Shown: positions 7,780 through 15,900 of the stretch, one piece after another | Position numbering within the stretch: position 1 is the stretch's first letter | Layout of the letters: each line of letters begins with the position of its first letter | Source of the DNA: a virus | DNA: 64,000 nt | Virus record (IMG/VR): IMGVR_UViG_3300028569_000030 | Span: 1 to 64,000 of that record | Reading direction: 5' to 3' (one strand) | Notes under the pieces: generated by a model | What the model was told of the DNA's origin: nothing | Databases searched by the model: none | The model's input: only the letters and a program-made list of their open reading frames with translations | Program-made: the position numbers and the translations under genes

Positions 7780-8592
7780 AAAATTTAACGTATTGCCGTT
7801 TTAAAATTGGGCAAAATCGGTGAAGGCTAAGGCAAAAATGAATGGTTTAGTTTACAAAGCTACAAATAAAACAAACGGAAAAGTTTATGTTGGTATTACC
7901 ACTAAAACTTTATCTGAGCGTATATTTGCACATGTAAATAGAGCCAATGTTGAAAAGAGTGTTTTTCAACGAGCTATTAAAAAGTATGGACTTTCTAATT
8001 TTGACTTTTGTGTTATAGATACTGCTAATACAAAAGAAGAGTTGTTTAAAAAAGAACAGCTTCATATCGCAAATTTAAATTCTATGTCTCCTGTTGGATA
8101 TAATCTAACTATAGGCGGAGAGGGTATTTGCAAAATGACTGATCAAATTCGAAAGAAAATATCACAAACTAAAACAGGAAAAAGTGTAGCTAAATTAAAA
8201 GGAAGAGTTCGCTCTAAAGAAGAGAGAATAAAAATCTCTAGATCATTGAACGGATCTCCAATTATTGCTACTAATATAAAAACAGGAGAAATTTTATTTT
8301 TTGAAACAATTCAAGAAGTTAAATTTCATGGGTTTAATCCAGGATTAGTATGTATGGCTTGTAAAAAAAATAGACCACAACATAAAGGATATTTTTGGAA
8401 CTATGCTAATACCGAGGTAAGTCAAGAATTAAAAACTCTTGAGCACCGTAACGCATACCAAGTGAACCTCAGTAATGAGAATATAATCTTGGCACGAGTG
8501 CCCGACAACAATTAACCTTGTTGAAAATGTATGCTGACCTTATGGGAAACTATAAGAAGTAGAGGATAAAAAGCCTTTACGATAACAAAGTG
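7780..8592 (+). mobile_element. Group I intron, subgroup IA-like, in the capsid gene
   Basis: An 813-nt self-splicing intron. P1 pairs exon bases 7772-7779 plus 7780-7781 with 7793-7802, with U7779-G7795 at the 5' site. The intron ends at G8592 and keeps the frame. P10: 7789-7792 with 8595-8598. P3: 7807-7813 with 8499-8505. P4: TCGGT 7817-7821 with ACCGA 8411-8415. P7: GCATAC 8453-8458 with GTATGC 8529-8534. P8: 8506-8510 with 8519-8523. Two hairpins between P7 and P3 (8459-8462/8488-8491 and 8468-8471/8476-8479) are the P7.1/P7.2 of subgroup IA. P9 hairpins lie at 8539-8556 and 8559-8580. An endonuclease gene is looped out between the P4 strands. Confidence 0.9.
7838..8515 (+). CDS. Intron-encoded GIY-YIG homing endonuclease
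   Basis: Spreads the intron by cutting intronless capsid genes. It has 225 residues. The catalytic GIY-YIG module opens with LVYKATN...KVYVGIT and includes a helix with RAIKKYG and a Glu in KKEQLHI (about residues 1-95). NUMOD-type DNA-binding repeats follow (ISQTKTGK, ISRSLNGS, and a C-terminal KGYFWNYA block). I chose ATG 7838 over GTG 7820 because the GIY-YIG motif begins immediately after it and AAGG lies 5 nt upstream. The last ~100 bases of the gene also form intron core helices P4, P6, P7, P3 and P8. Confidence 0.88.
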   Translation: MNGLVYKATNKTNGKVYVGITTKTLSERIFAHVNRANVEKSVFQRAIKKYGLSNFDFCVIDTANTKEELFKKEQLHIANLNSMSPVGYNLTIGGEGICKMTDQIRKKISQTKTGKSVAKLKGRVRSKEERIKISRSLNGSPIIATNIKTGEILFFETIQEVKFHGFNPGLVCMACKKNRPQHKGYFWNYANTEVSQELKTLEHRNAYQVNLSNENIILARVPDNN

Positions 8593-9654
8593 TTTACGTA
8601 TGGTGGGGAAGATGGCGATGTTTTCTCTTTAGAAGCTTCTGCTGCTGCTGCTGTAAGAAATGGATCTCTTAAATCTGCTGAATTAGTTCTTAGATCTACT
8701 ATCTCTTTAGGTGCTATCTCTAGATCTATTTCTGATAAAAATGCTTTTGAAAAAGCAACTAAGCTCATCGTTGGAAACATGATGGCTTCTATGTACCACA
8801 GACTTGAAATCCAAGTTATCCACGGACAGTCTTCTACAGGATTAGGCGTTCTTGAATCTATCTCTGGTCTTGGCTTAAAAATCGAAGATCATGAATGGGC
8901 TCCAGGAATTTGGAATGGTTCTAAAGGTGCTAAAATTGAAATCTACGATGCTACTTTAGTTACTAATAGAGGATCTGCTGAAATTACTTCTGTTGATTAT
9001 TCTCTTAAGAAAGTTTTCGTTGATGCTGTTCCAGGTGGTACTGTTGCTACTGACGTTATTTTCTACAAAGGTGCTAAAGGTAAGGAATTCTTAGGGATTC
9101 ACGAAATTTCTCAAAAATCTGGTACTCTTTTTGGAATTGATAACTCTGTTTACGATTTGTTCAAAGGTAACGTAGTTAACGTAGGTACTAACTTTACTGG
9201 TGGTGAAGCTGTTCTTTCTTTTGCTAAAGCTGAAGAAGGTATTGCTGCTGCTATGGATAAGGGATTAGCTGAAGAAGCTTATACTCTTTTAGTTTCTACT
9301 AGAAGCTGGAACAACCTTTTAACTGAACAAGCTGCTAAGAGAATGTATGATTCTTCTTACTCTTCTTCTCAATTAGACCAAGGTTCTAAATCACTTAAGT
9401 TTTACGGACAAAACGGTGAAATCGAAATCATGGCTTCTACAATTGTTAAAGAAGGATATGCTCACGGTTTCGTTAAGAAAGATTTCGCAAGAATTGGTTC
9501 TTCTGATGTAACTTTCCAAATCCCAGGCTACGATGGCGAGTTCTTCAGATTGTTAAATGATTCTCATGGTATCGAGCTTAGATCTTATACCGACCAAGCA
9601 TTAGTATGTATGCGTCCTGCTACATGCGTATTGTTTAGATATATCAAATCTTAA
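8593..9654 (+). CDS. Major capsid protein, exon 2 (residues 61-413)
   Basis: Remaining 353 codons of the coat protein, beginning FTYGGEDGDVFSLE and joined in frame to exon 1. A GTG at 8590 could be mistaken for a start but has no ribosome site and lies across the 3' splice site. The sequence reads like a P22/HK97-fold coat protein of the type that opens with FPV...G-FTY, and Ala/Ser-rich helices follow. Codon use is strongly biased to GCT, TCT and AAC, as expected for the most highly expressed gene. A strong terminator follows. Confidence 0.88.
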   Translation, partial: FTYGGEDGDVFSLEASAAAAVRNGSLKSAELVLRSTISLGAISRSISDKNAFEKATKLIVGNMMASMYHRLEIQVIHGQSSTGLGVLESISGLGLKIEDHEWAPGIWNGSKGAKIEIYDATLVTNRGSAEITSVDYSLKKVFVDAVPGGTVATDVIFYKGAKGKEFLGIHEISQKSGTLFGIDNSVYDLFKGNVVNVGTNFTGGEAVLSFAKAEEGIAAAMDKGLAEEAYTLLVSTRSWNNLLTEQAAKRMYDSSYSSSQLDQGSKSLKFYGQNGEIEIMASTIVKEGYAHGFVKKDFARIGSSDVTFQIPGYDGEFFRLLNDSHGIELRSYTDQALVCMRPATCVLFRYIKS

Positions 9655-9676
9655 TACTTTCCGCTACTTACACAGG

Positions 9677-9702
9677 GGGCAGAGCAATTCTGCCCTTTTT
9701 TA
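9677..9702 (+). terminator. Terminator after the capsid gene
   Basis: GGGCAGA / TCTGCCC stem of 7 bp with a 5-nt loop, then six T. This is a textbook intrinsic terminator that ends the head operon. Confidence 0.9.
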
Positions 9703-9731
9703 TTGACTCTCTGATTCCCACGGTATATAAT
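9703..9731 (+). promoter_or_regulatory. Host-type sigma-70 promoter
   Basis: TTGACT at 9703-9708 and TATAAT at 9726-9731, spaced by 17 nt. It lies immediately after the capsid terminator and 27 nt before the endonuclease start, so that gene should be read by unmodified host polymerase, independently of the late programme. Confidence 0.75.
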
Positions 9732-9758
9732 AAGGAACATACACTACGAAGAGGTACT

Positions 9759-11252
9759 GTGTCTGATAAATTTGAAGAATATGCAGTAAAAAAAGCTGGA
9801 AAATACTTAGGATCTTTTACAGATTCCTACAAAAAGCATCAGTATTCTTGTAGCAGCGGACATATTTTCTCTATAAGAAGTGGTGCAATAGCTAAAAATA
9901 GCTGGTGTCCAGAATGTGCAGCAGTTACCAGAAAGCAAGACCTAGTAAAAAGAAATAAACAAAATAATACAGTAATTCAAGACTTTGAACAATTAAAAGC
10001 AGATTTACTCTCTATCCACGGAATAACCATACTAACAAAACAGGACTACTATACTAAATTAGATGTTCTCGAAGTAGTAGACATAAACGGCAAAGTAGTA
10101 AAAAAAAGACTGTCTGATTTATATAGGTTTGGAGCAGGTAGAAAAGAGAACCGATCTATAGAATTTTATAATATCCTAAAACAAACAATGTCTGATAAGT
10201 GTGTACAAAAAGGGTGGGAGTTTATAGAAATATCCCCTCTAGATGTGCTAGGAAGGGTGTACTACTTAGATAAGAATAAAATCCTATGCTCTAAGCAAGT
10301 AGCGTACTTCAATAAAAACAAACATTTAAACAATTCTAGGTGCTCTAGACAGGAAAAAGACATAAGAAACTTCATCTCTAGCATGGGATTTAAAGTAGAG
10401 GCAGGCAAGAGGTTATTTTTGTCTAATGACGAGATCAATAGTTTTGATTGGTATTTTAAACACATACCATCTACAAGTAAAAAGAGATACTGTGAATTGG
10501 ATATATTTATTCCAGATAAGAGCATAGCAATAGAGTTCCATGGGGCAATGTTTCACGATGCTTTTGGAAAAGATGGAGAAAAGCACAAAAGACTTCCTAA
10601 ATTTAAATATGAACTGTGTAAACAAAGAGGAATTAGACTAATTCAAATATATGAGTTTGATTGGACAAATAAAAAAGACCAAATAAAATCACTAATTAAA
10701 AATAGCTTAGGAATAGTAGAAAGAAGGGTATTTGCTAGAAAGTGTGAGATAAAGGAAGTTTCAAACGATGTAGCACAATCTTTTTATGCCCAGTATCATC
10801 TAAAAGGAAGATCCCCAACATCTATATTCCACAAAGGATTGTATCTAGATAAAGAACTACTTATGGTTATTAGTGTTGGAAAAGAGGGAAGAGGGGCTAC
10901 AGACAGATATTCGGTAACTAGGATGTGCGTAAAAGCAGGAATTCAGGTTGTAGGCGGATTGTCTAGGTTGACTAGTTATATCCTAAATAAATACAAAGAA
11001 CTTAGCACTTTGATAGACCTTTTGACTTTTAACGGTAATTCTTGGATTACCTCTGGTTGGAAAATCCATAGGGTAAATAGGCCAACCTACGTATACTTTG
11101 ACAAGGAAAAGAGGTGTAAAGTAGATAAGCAGAAGTTTTCTAGTGTTAAAAATGAGTCTACTGCTGTAAAAAACACCAATAAGTACTGCCAATTGTGGGA
11201 CTGCGGTAAGCTGAGATTAATTATTAGTATTGACACTAATAGTACTGTGTGA
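9759..11252 (+). CDS. Vsr-like (EDxHD-type) homing endonuclease with zinc ribbon
   Basis: Probable free-standing homing nuclease of 497 residues. The N-terminus (about residues 25-50) has a CSSGHIF...WCPEC zinc-binding repeat. The catalytic domain (about residues 230-310) runs CELDIFIPDKSIAIEFHG, a His-containing stretch, then KYELCKQRGIRLIQIYEFDW, the Vsr/very-short-patch-repair fold common in phage homing enzymes. The C-terminal ~180 residues (SFYAQYHLKGR onward) form a separate domain seen in similar proteins. The GTG start has GAGG ahead. It has its own host-type promoter beside the intron-split capsid gene, the typical place for such a parasite. Confidence 0.78.
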   Translation: MSDKFEEYAVKKAGKYLGSFTDSYKKHQYSCSSGHIFSIRSGAIAKNSWCPECAAVTRKQDLVKRNKQNNTVIQDFEQLKADLLSIHGITILTKQDYYTKLDVLEVVDINGKVVKKRLSDLYRFGAGRKENRSIEFYNILKQTMSDKCVQKGWEFIEISPLDVLGRVYYLDKNKILCSKQVAYFNKNKHLNNSRCSRQEKDIRNFISSMGFKVEAGKRLFLSNDEINSFDWYFKHIPSTSKKRYCELDIFIPDKSIAIEFHGAMFHDAFGKDGEKHKRLPKFKYELCKQRGIRLIQIYEFDWTNKKDQIKSLIKNSLGIVERRVFARKCEIKEVSNDVAQSFYAQYHLKGRSPTSIFHKGLYLDKELLMVISVGKEGRGATDRYSVTRMCVKAGIQVVGGLSRLTSYILNKYKELSTLIDLLTFNGNSWITSGWKIHRVNRPTYVYFDKEKRCKVDKQKFSSVKNESTAVKNTNKYCQLWDCGKLRLIISIDTNSTV

Positions 11253-11258
11253 TAATTT
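11230..11258 (+). promoter_or_regulatory. Possible sigma-70 promoter
   Basis: TTGACA at 11230-11235 with TAATTT at 11253-11258 (17 nt) or GATAAT at 11251-11256 (15 nt). It overlaps the end of the endonuclease gene and precedes the next start at 11275. The spacing is compromised, so this is a moderate call. Confidence 0.35.
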
Positions 11259-11274
11259 GAGTTCTGGAGGTCGC

Positions 11275-11595
11275 GTGAAAAAATTATTCCCAGAACTATT
11301 GTACGAGTATGATAACACCGATAAAACAGGAGCCGATTTTAAGAAGCTTTTTTACCTGTTGCCAAAAAATTCAAAAATCCAAGACTCTGATAACGTAGAG
11401 ATCCTAGAGCCTCAGTTTCCTTTTTACGTCAGAAAAGTTCTAATAAATAATAAAGAATTTAATATAAACTTTTCAAATATAATCTTTGGAAAATCAACTA
11501 AAAACGGTGAGCTAACTAGATTTTTAAACATAGTCAGAAGCAAAGACTACCTAAATCAAGTTGCTATTGATTTGCTAGGTACAGATGTCGAGTAA
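11275..11595 (+). CDS. Hypothetical accessory protein
   Basis: An unrecognised 106-residue protein. I chose GTG 11275 because GGAGG lies 4 nt before it; an upstream in-frame ATG at 11230 would overlap the endonuclease and lies in a probable promoter. The sequence alternates strand-like and charged segments with no motif that I know. The stop overlaps the next start (11585), so it is coupled to the YkgJ-like gene. Confidence 0.6.
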   Translation: MKKLFPELLYEYDNTDKTGADFKKLFYLLPKNSKIQDSDNVEILEPQFPFYVRKVLINNKEFNINFSNIIFGKSTKNGELTRFLNIVRSKDYLNQVAIDLLGTDVE

Positions 11596-11872
11596 CGACC
11601 AAAAGCCGTTTAAATGCTGGAAATGCGGAGCGTGTTGTAAAATATGCAACTTAATTCCTGAGTTAAATCAATTTGATATTGGAAATGGAGTTTGTAAAAA
11701 TTTATTGCCAGACAATGGCTGTGCGATATATGAAAATAGGCCCAATGTTTGTAATTCCAAATATGGATTTGATTCTACTTATAGTAAGACTATGACTTGG
11801 GACGAATACTTAGACGAATCAGAAAAAGCTTGTATAGATATAGAAGATTTTATAAAAAATAGAGAGTATTAG
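11585..11872 (+). CDS. YkgJ-like cysteine-cluster protein
   Basis: A 95-residue protein with the YkgJ-type signature: CWKCGACCKIC near residues 11-21, then DNGCAIYENRPNVCNSKYG (about 43-61). This family (CxxCxxCC) is thought to chelate zinc or an iron-sulfur centre; its role in phages is unknown. The ATG overlaps the preceding stop. It belongs to the accessory island between capsid and tail-fibre genes. Confidence 0.75.
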   Translation: MSSNDQKPFKCWKCGACCKICNLIPELNQFDIGNGVCKNLLPDNGCAIYENRPNVCNSKYGFDSTYSKTMTWDEYLDESEKACIDIEDFIKNREY

Positions 11873-11875
11873 ATT

Positions 11876-12082
11876 ATGATTGATTTTAGCTTGATTATTA
11901 TCATATTCTGTACTATACTTACTTTTATAATACTTCTTAATACTGAGAAAAAAGAAGTTAAAGTTTGCAAACCGCATAATTGGGTAAGAAAAGAAGTAGC
12001 TGATAATAGCTACCTGTGTTGCTCAATATGTAAACTGGTTCCATCGGAAAATGGACCTAGTTATGAGGAGAAAGAGCCATGA
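11876..12082 (+). CDS. Membrane-anchored CxxC protein
   Basis: A 68-residue protein with one N-terminal transmembrane segment (about residues 3-21) and a soluble tail holding a CSIC pair with further Cys and His nearby (CKPHNW; CCSIC), suggesting a small metal knuckle. It lies 3 nt after the YkgJ-like gene and overlaps the next by 4 nt. Function unknown. Confidence 0.65.
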   Translation: MIDFSLIIIIFCTILTFIILLNTEKKEVKVCKPHNWVRKEVADNSYLCCSICKLVPSENGPSYEEKEP

Positions 12083-12282
12083 GTGAAACATCTTACGAGT
12101 ATAGATTCTTAATCAAAGAAAGAGACTCTGGTAAAGTCGTAGAAAAACATATAAAATGTGACAATTTACAAAACACACTAGATTATCTAATGGATAAATT
12201 AAAGGCTAATAGCGTATCGTTTTCTCAAGCATATTATATAGTTGTCCTTGAATTGCTACAAATTAGCGACTTAGAACAATAG
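12079..12282 (+). CDS. Small hypothetical protein
   Basis: An unrecognised 67-residue acidic protein. The ATG overlaps the previous stop (ATGA), so it is co-translated as the last gene of the accessory island. It shows alternating strand-like and helical stretches and no motif. Confidence 0.6.
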   Translation: MSETSYEYRFLIKERDSGKVVEKHIKCDNLQNTLDYLMDKLKANSVSFSQAYYIVVLELLQISDLEQ

Positions 12283-12345
12283 CTCACACTATTCGTAACT
12301 ATCTAAAATTACATACAAAACCCCACCATTAAAAAGAATGCCATT

Positions 12346-12356
12346 TTAACAACTTA
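12346..12356 (+). promoter_or_regulatory. Late-promoter motif before the tail-fibre block
   Basis: TTAACAACTTA followed by TAGTATGATT, with TATAGT overlapping its end and an ATG exactly 4 nt downstream. A strong terminator stands about 110 nt further on, so a short RNA may be made. Confidence 0.6.
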
Positions 12357-12360
12357 TAGT

Positions 12361-12450
12361 ATGATTAAACACTATGTTGACATTTACTTTACTGCTAATT
12401 TGTTGAATGTTTTATCATTAAAATGTTGGAAGAGATTAGCTCTTAATTGA
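12361..12450 (+). CDS. Possible 29-residue leaderless peptide
   Basis: A reading frame from the ATG 4 nt after the late motif, ending TGA before the terminator. It is hydrophobic and Lys-containing (MIKHYVDIYF...). The geometry matches three other ATGs at the same offset, one of which opens a 900-residue gene. The frame itself is too short to be convincing. Confidence 0.25.
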   Translation: MIKHYVDIYFTANLLNVLSLKCWKRLALN

Positions 12451-12462
12451 GCTTCACCCCAA

Positions 12463-12488
12463 AAGGGGGATTATGCCCCCTTCTTTAT
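12463..12488 (+). terminator. Terminator before the first tail-fibre gene
   Basis: AAGGGGG / CCCCCTT stem of 7 bp with a 6-nt loop, followed by CTTTAT. A CCCC at 12457-12460 could form an alternative, competing stem. It lies only 20 nt ahead of the next gene, so read-through or antitermination must feed that gene. Confidence 0.75.
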
Positions 12489-12507
12489 ACTAAGTTAGGA
12501 TAATATA

Positions 12508-12978
12508 ATGTCTAAGAAGCTCACTGTAAATTCAACGGTATTTGAGTACCCGACTACTGGTGGGTATAACTGGGGAGAGGAGTCTTCAGCATGGGCAGAA
12601 GCAGTAACCGAAGTACTTAACACCCTATCAGGGCCGCAAGATGTCCAAACTACAGAAGCAAATCTACTAATCTCTGGATCTGGTAACGTATCAGGACTAA
12701 CTTTCAATGCAAGTTTAGTACAGCAAATATCAATCAAAGCTGTAGTTACTAGAACATTCACAGATGCTACCCCCACAAGAACAGAAGCTTTTAACTTTAC
12801 TGGAGCATATAACGGCTCTTCTTTTGTAATGTCTTATGATAGCGTTCCTGTTGGTTTAGACGTGCTAGTTGCTTTTGATATAGACAACACTGGACAAGTT
12901 AATTACGTATCAACTGCAATAGCTAATACAGACGCAATTACAATGAAGTTTAATGCTACAGCAATTACATCGACCTAG
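12508..12978 (+). CDS. Virion structural protein, fibre-associated
   Basis: A 156-residue beta-rich protein low in charge, as in tail-fibre accessory proteins. Its C-terminal half (FDIDNTGQVNYVSTAIAN...MKFNATAITS) parallels the C-terminus of the protein at 20295 (FDITSSGQVQYISSNISG...VKFRAYITS), so the two are paralogues sharing a beta-sandwich module. It sits directly before a large fibre gene. It is probably a fibre adaptor or small receptor-binding module. Confidence 0.65.
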   Translation: MSKKLTVNSTVFEYPTTGGYNWGEESSAWAEAVTEVLNTLSGPQDVQTTEANLLISGSGNVSGLTFNASLVQQISIKAVVTRTFTDATPTRTEAFNFTGAYNGSSFVMSYDSVPVGLDVLVAFDIDNTGQVNYVSTAIANTDAITMKFNATAITST

Positions 12979-12988
12979 AGGATAATAT

Positions 12989-15900
12989 ATGACGATAAAA
13001 AGACGCAATTTCTATAAAGGGGTAAGATTAACTCCAACTACAGATGCTTTAACTGTTGATGGAGAAGTATCAGCAAATAGTTCAGATAATAAGTTAAAAG
13101 CTCAACTTGGAGGATCTACTAGAAACGTAGTAACTGAAGACCAATCTCAAACTTTAACCAATAAAACAATTAATGCAGATAATAATACTATTTCAAATCT
13201 TGAAGTAGATAATTTAAAATCTGGAGTACTTGATACAGACTTAAATGCTGTTTCTGGTGCTGACGATACAATCCCATCAGCTAAAGCGGTTAAGGCATAT
13301 GTTGATGCTCAAATTGATACTATAGATCAAGCTGCTGAAATTACTTACTCGAATGCAACTTCAGGTTTAGCAGCAACAAATGTTCAAACAGCGATCGATG
13401 AAATAGATGGAAATGTTGACAATTTAGTAACTCTTTCTGGAGTAGCTTTAGATGCTGTTAATCTAGGAACATTTACAGGAACTACAATCCCAGACAATCA
13501 AACAAATAAACAAGCCCTTCAGGCATTAGAAACGTCGGTAGAGACTAAAGCCGCATCATCCGTTGTTACAGAAATAGATGGTAACGTAGACGATTTAATT
13601 ACTCTTTCTGGTGTTGCAGAGAATTCTACAAGTTTAGGAACATTTACTGGAACTACAATTCCAGATTCTTCTACAATTAAAGCCGCATTACAAGCCTTAG
13701 AAACTTCTGTTGAAACTAAAGCAACTTCTGCTGTTGTTACTGAAATCGATGGAAATGTAAATGATTTAATTACACTATCAGGAGTTGCTGAGAATGCAAC
13801 AAACTTAGGTACATTTACTGGTACAACTATTGCAGATAACTCAACAGTTAAAACCGCTTTACAATCTCTTGAAACTTCTGTTGAAACAAAAGCTACCGGA
13901 GCAGCGTCAAGCACGGACAATGCGATTTCTAGGTTTGATGGAACAACCGGAAAAACTATACAAAATTCATTAGTTACTATTGATGATGCCGGAATAATGT
14001 CTGGGGCAACTCAACTAAATGTTGATAACCTACGTTTAGACGGAAATGTACTTAGTTCAACTAGTGGAAATTTAGATTTAACTTCTGCTGGAATAATTAA
14101 TGCCAATCAAACTATTAAATTTTTCTCAGATGTAATAGCCGATATAACTACTGATAGTGCAACTGGATCTAACGCAACAATAACTGACCCCGCTAGTAAA
14201 ATAATTAGATTAACTAATGCTTCTTTAGTTTCTCTTGGTGGTATTCCAGCTGGACTAGAAGGACAACATTTAACGATAATAAACGCTACTGGTAACTCTG
14301 TAATAATAAATGATAATACTGGAGCAACTGCTGCAAATAGAATTTTAACTGGACAAAAATCTAATATTATATTAAAAGATGAATCGTCAATTCACTTAGA
14401 ATATGATTCAACTGAAACTCGTTGGATGGTTATTGGTGGAGTTGGAAGTTCTAGTGGTCAGGGTGGAATTAATTACATCGATAATCCTGATTTTGAAGTT
14501 AATACAACAGGTTGGATTACATTTGATGATGGTGCTGCGGTTCCAGTTGACGGAACTGGTGGAACAGTTACTTCTACTTTTACAAGATCAACTAGTTCAC
14601 CATTAAGAGATACCGCTTCTGGTTTATTTTCAAAACCAGCAAGTAACGTAATAGGTGAAGGTGTTAGTTATGATTTTTCAATTGACAATGCAGATAAAGC
14701 TAAAGTTTTAGAAATATCATTTGATTATGAAGCTACTGCAAATTTTGTTGACGGATATTCACGATGTTATATTTATGATATAACCAATGCTTCTATAATT
14801 GAACCTAGCCAAAGAGATATTCTTGCTAATGCTGGACAGGCTAAGTATCTTGGTTATTTTCAATCAGCAAGTAATTCAACTAGTTATAGGCTCATACTAA
14901 TTACAGCAACTTCTACAACAACTGCGTGGGATTTAAAAATAGACAATGTAAAAGTTGGACCTTCCGATATGTCTAATAGGGGAACGTCAATTGCATTTAA
15001 AGTATATTTGAATACTGCGGCAAACCACACAGCAATTTCAGCTGCACAAAAGACACCACTAGATACAGTTCAATATGATACAGTAGGTGGATGGGATGCA
15101 ACAAATACGCGCTGGGTTGCTCCGGAAAGTGGATATTATTCACTCCAATCAACAACTACATTTGGTTCAATAGCGGACGGAAAAGTTGCACAAACAAATA
15201 TTTATGTTAATGGTGCAGTTTCTTTAAGAGGAAGTTTTGTTCCTAATGGTGTAGCAGGACAATCGGTTTTTTCAGTAGCTTCCGGTATTAGCTATCTAAA
15301 TAAGGGCGATTATGTAGAATCTTATGGGTTTCAAGATGACTCAGCTTCCGAAGCATATTCAACTGGCTCTAGTAGAACTTTTTTATCTGGAATTTTAATT
15401 AAACCTGAAACAGTATCTGCAAACTCTTTATCAAATGTAAGTTTTAGTGTTAGACCAGGAGCACAACAAACAGGAATTAACACAAATAATTCCTCAGTTA
15501 AATTAACTCAATATAGTAATATACTATACGATACTGCTGGGGGATTTGATACAACAAACAACCAATACGTTATTCCAGATTCTGGGAAATACCACTTTTC
15601 TGCTCACGTAAGAATTTTAGGAACAAATGTTCTGAACAATCTTTATGGCTTAACAATAACTCAGAATAGTTCGGTAGTAGTACGTGGCGGAGCGATTTAT
15701 CCAACTGCTGGGGCTGAATTCTATGTGTCAATTGCTGGTGATGTTGATTGTGTAAAAGGCGATATAATTGAACTACAATTAATCGGCCTTGGAAATAACA
15801 GTGTAAGCACTATTTCAACTTCTTCAACTGGATTAACAACTTTAAGATGGTCTGGACATAAAATTGCAACTTCTGCACTAATACCTCCAACTGAAAAAAT

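Noticed and set aside
7600-7788. Independent 62-residue gene
   Set aside because: The intron model joins it in frame to the downstream coat sequence, and its end is exactly at a group I 5' splice site.
8590-8592. GTG as start of a separate capsid gene
   Set aside because: No ribosome site; the G at 8592 is the intron's terminal G.
13519-13920. Leftward frame opposite the fibre repeats
   Set aside because: A shadow of the 171-bp repeats; its own sequence only mirrors them.
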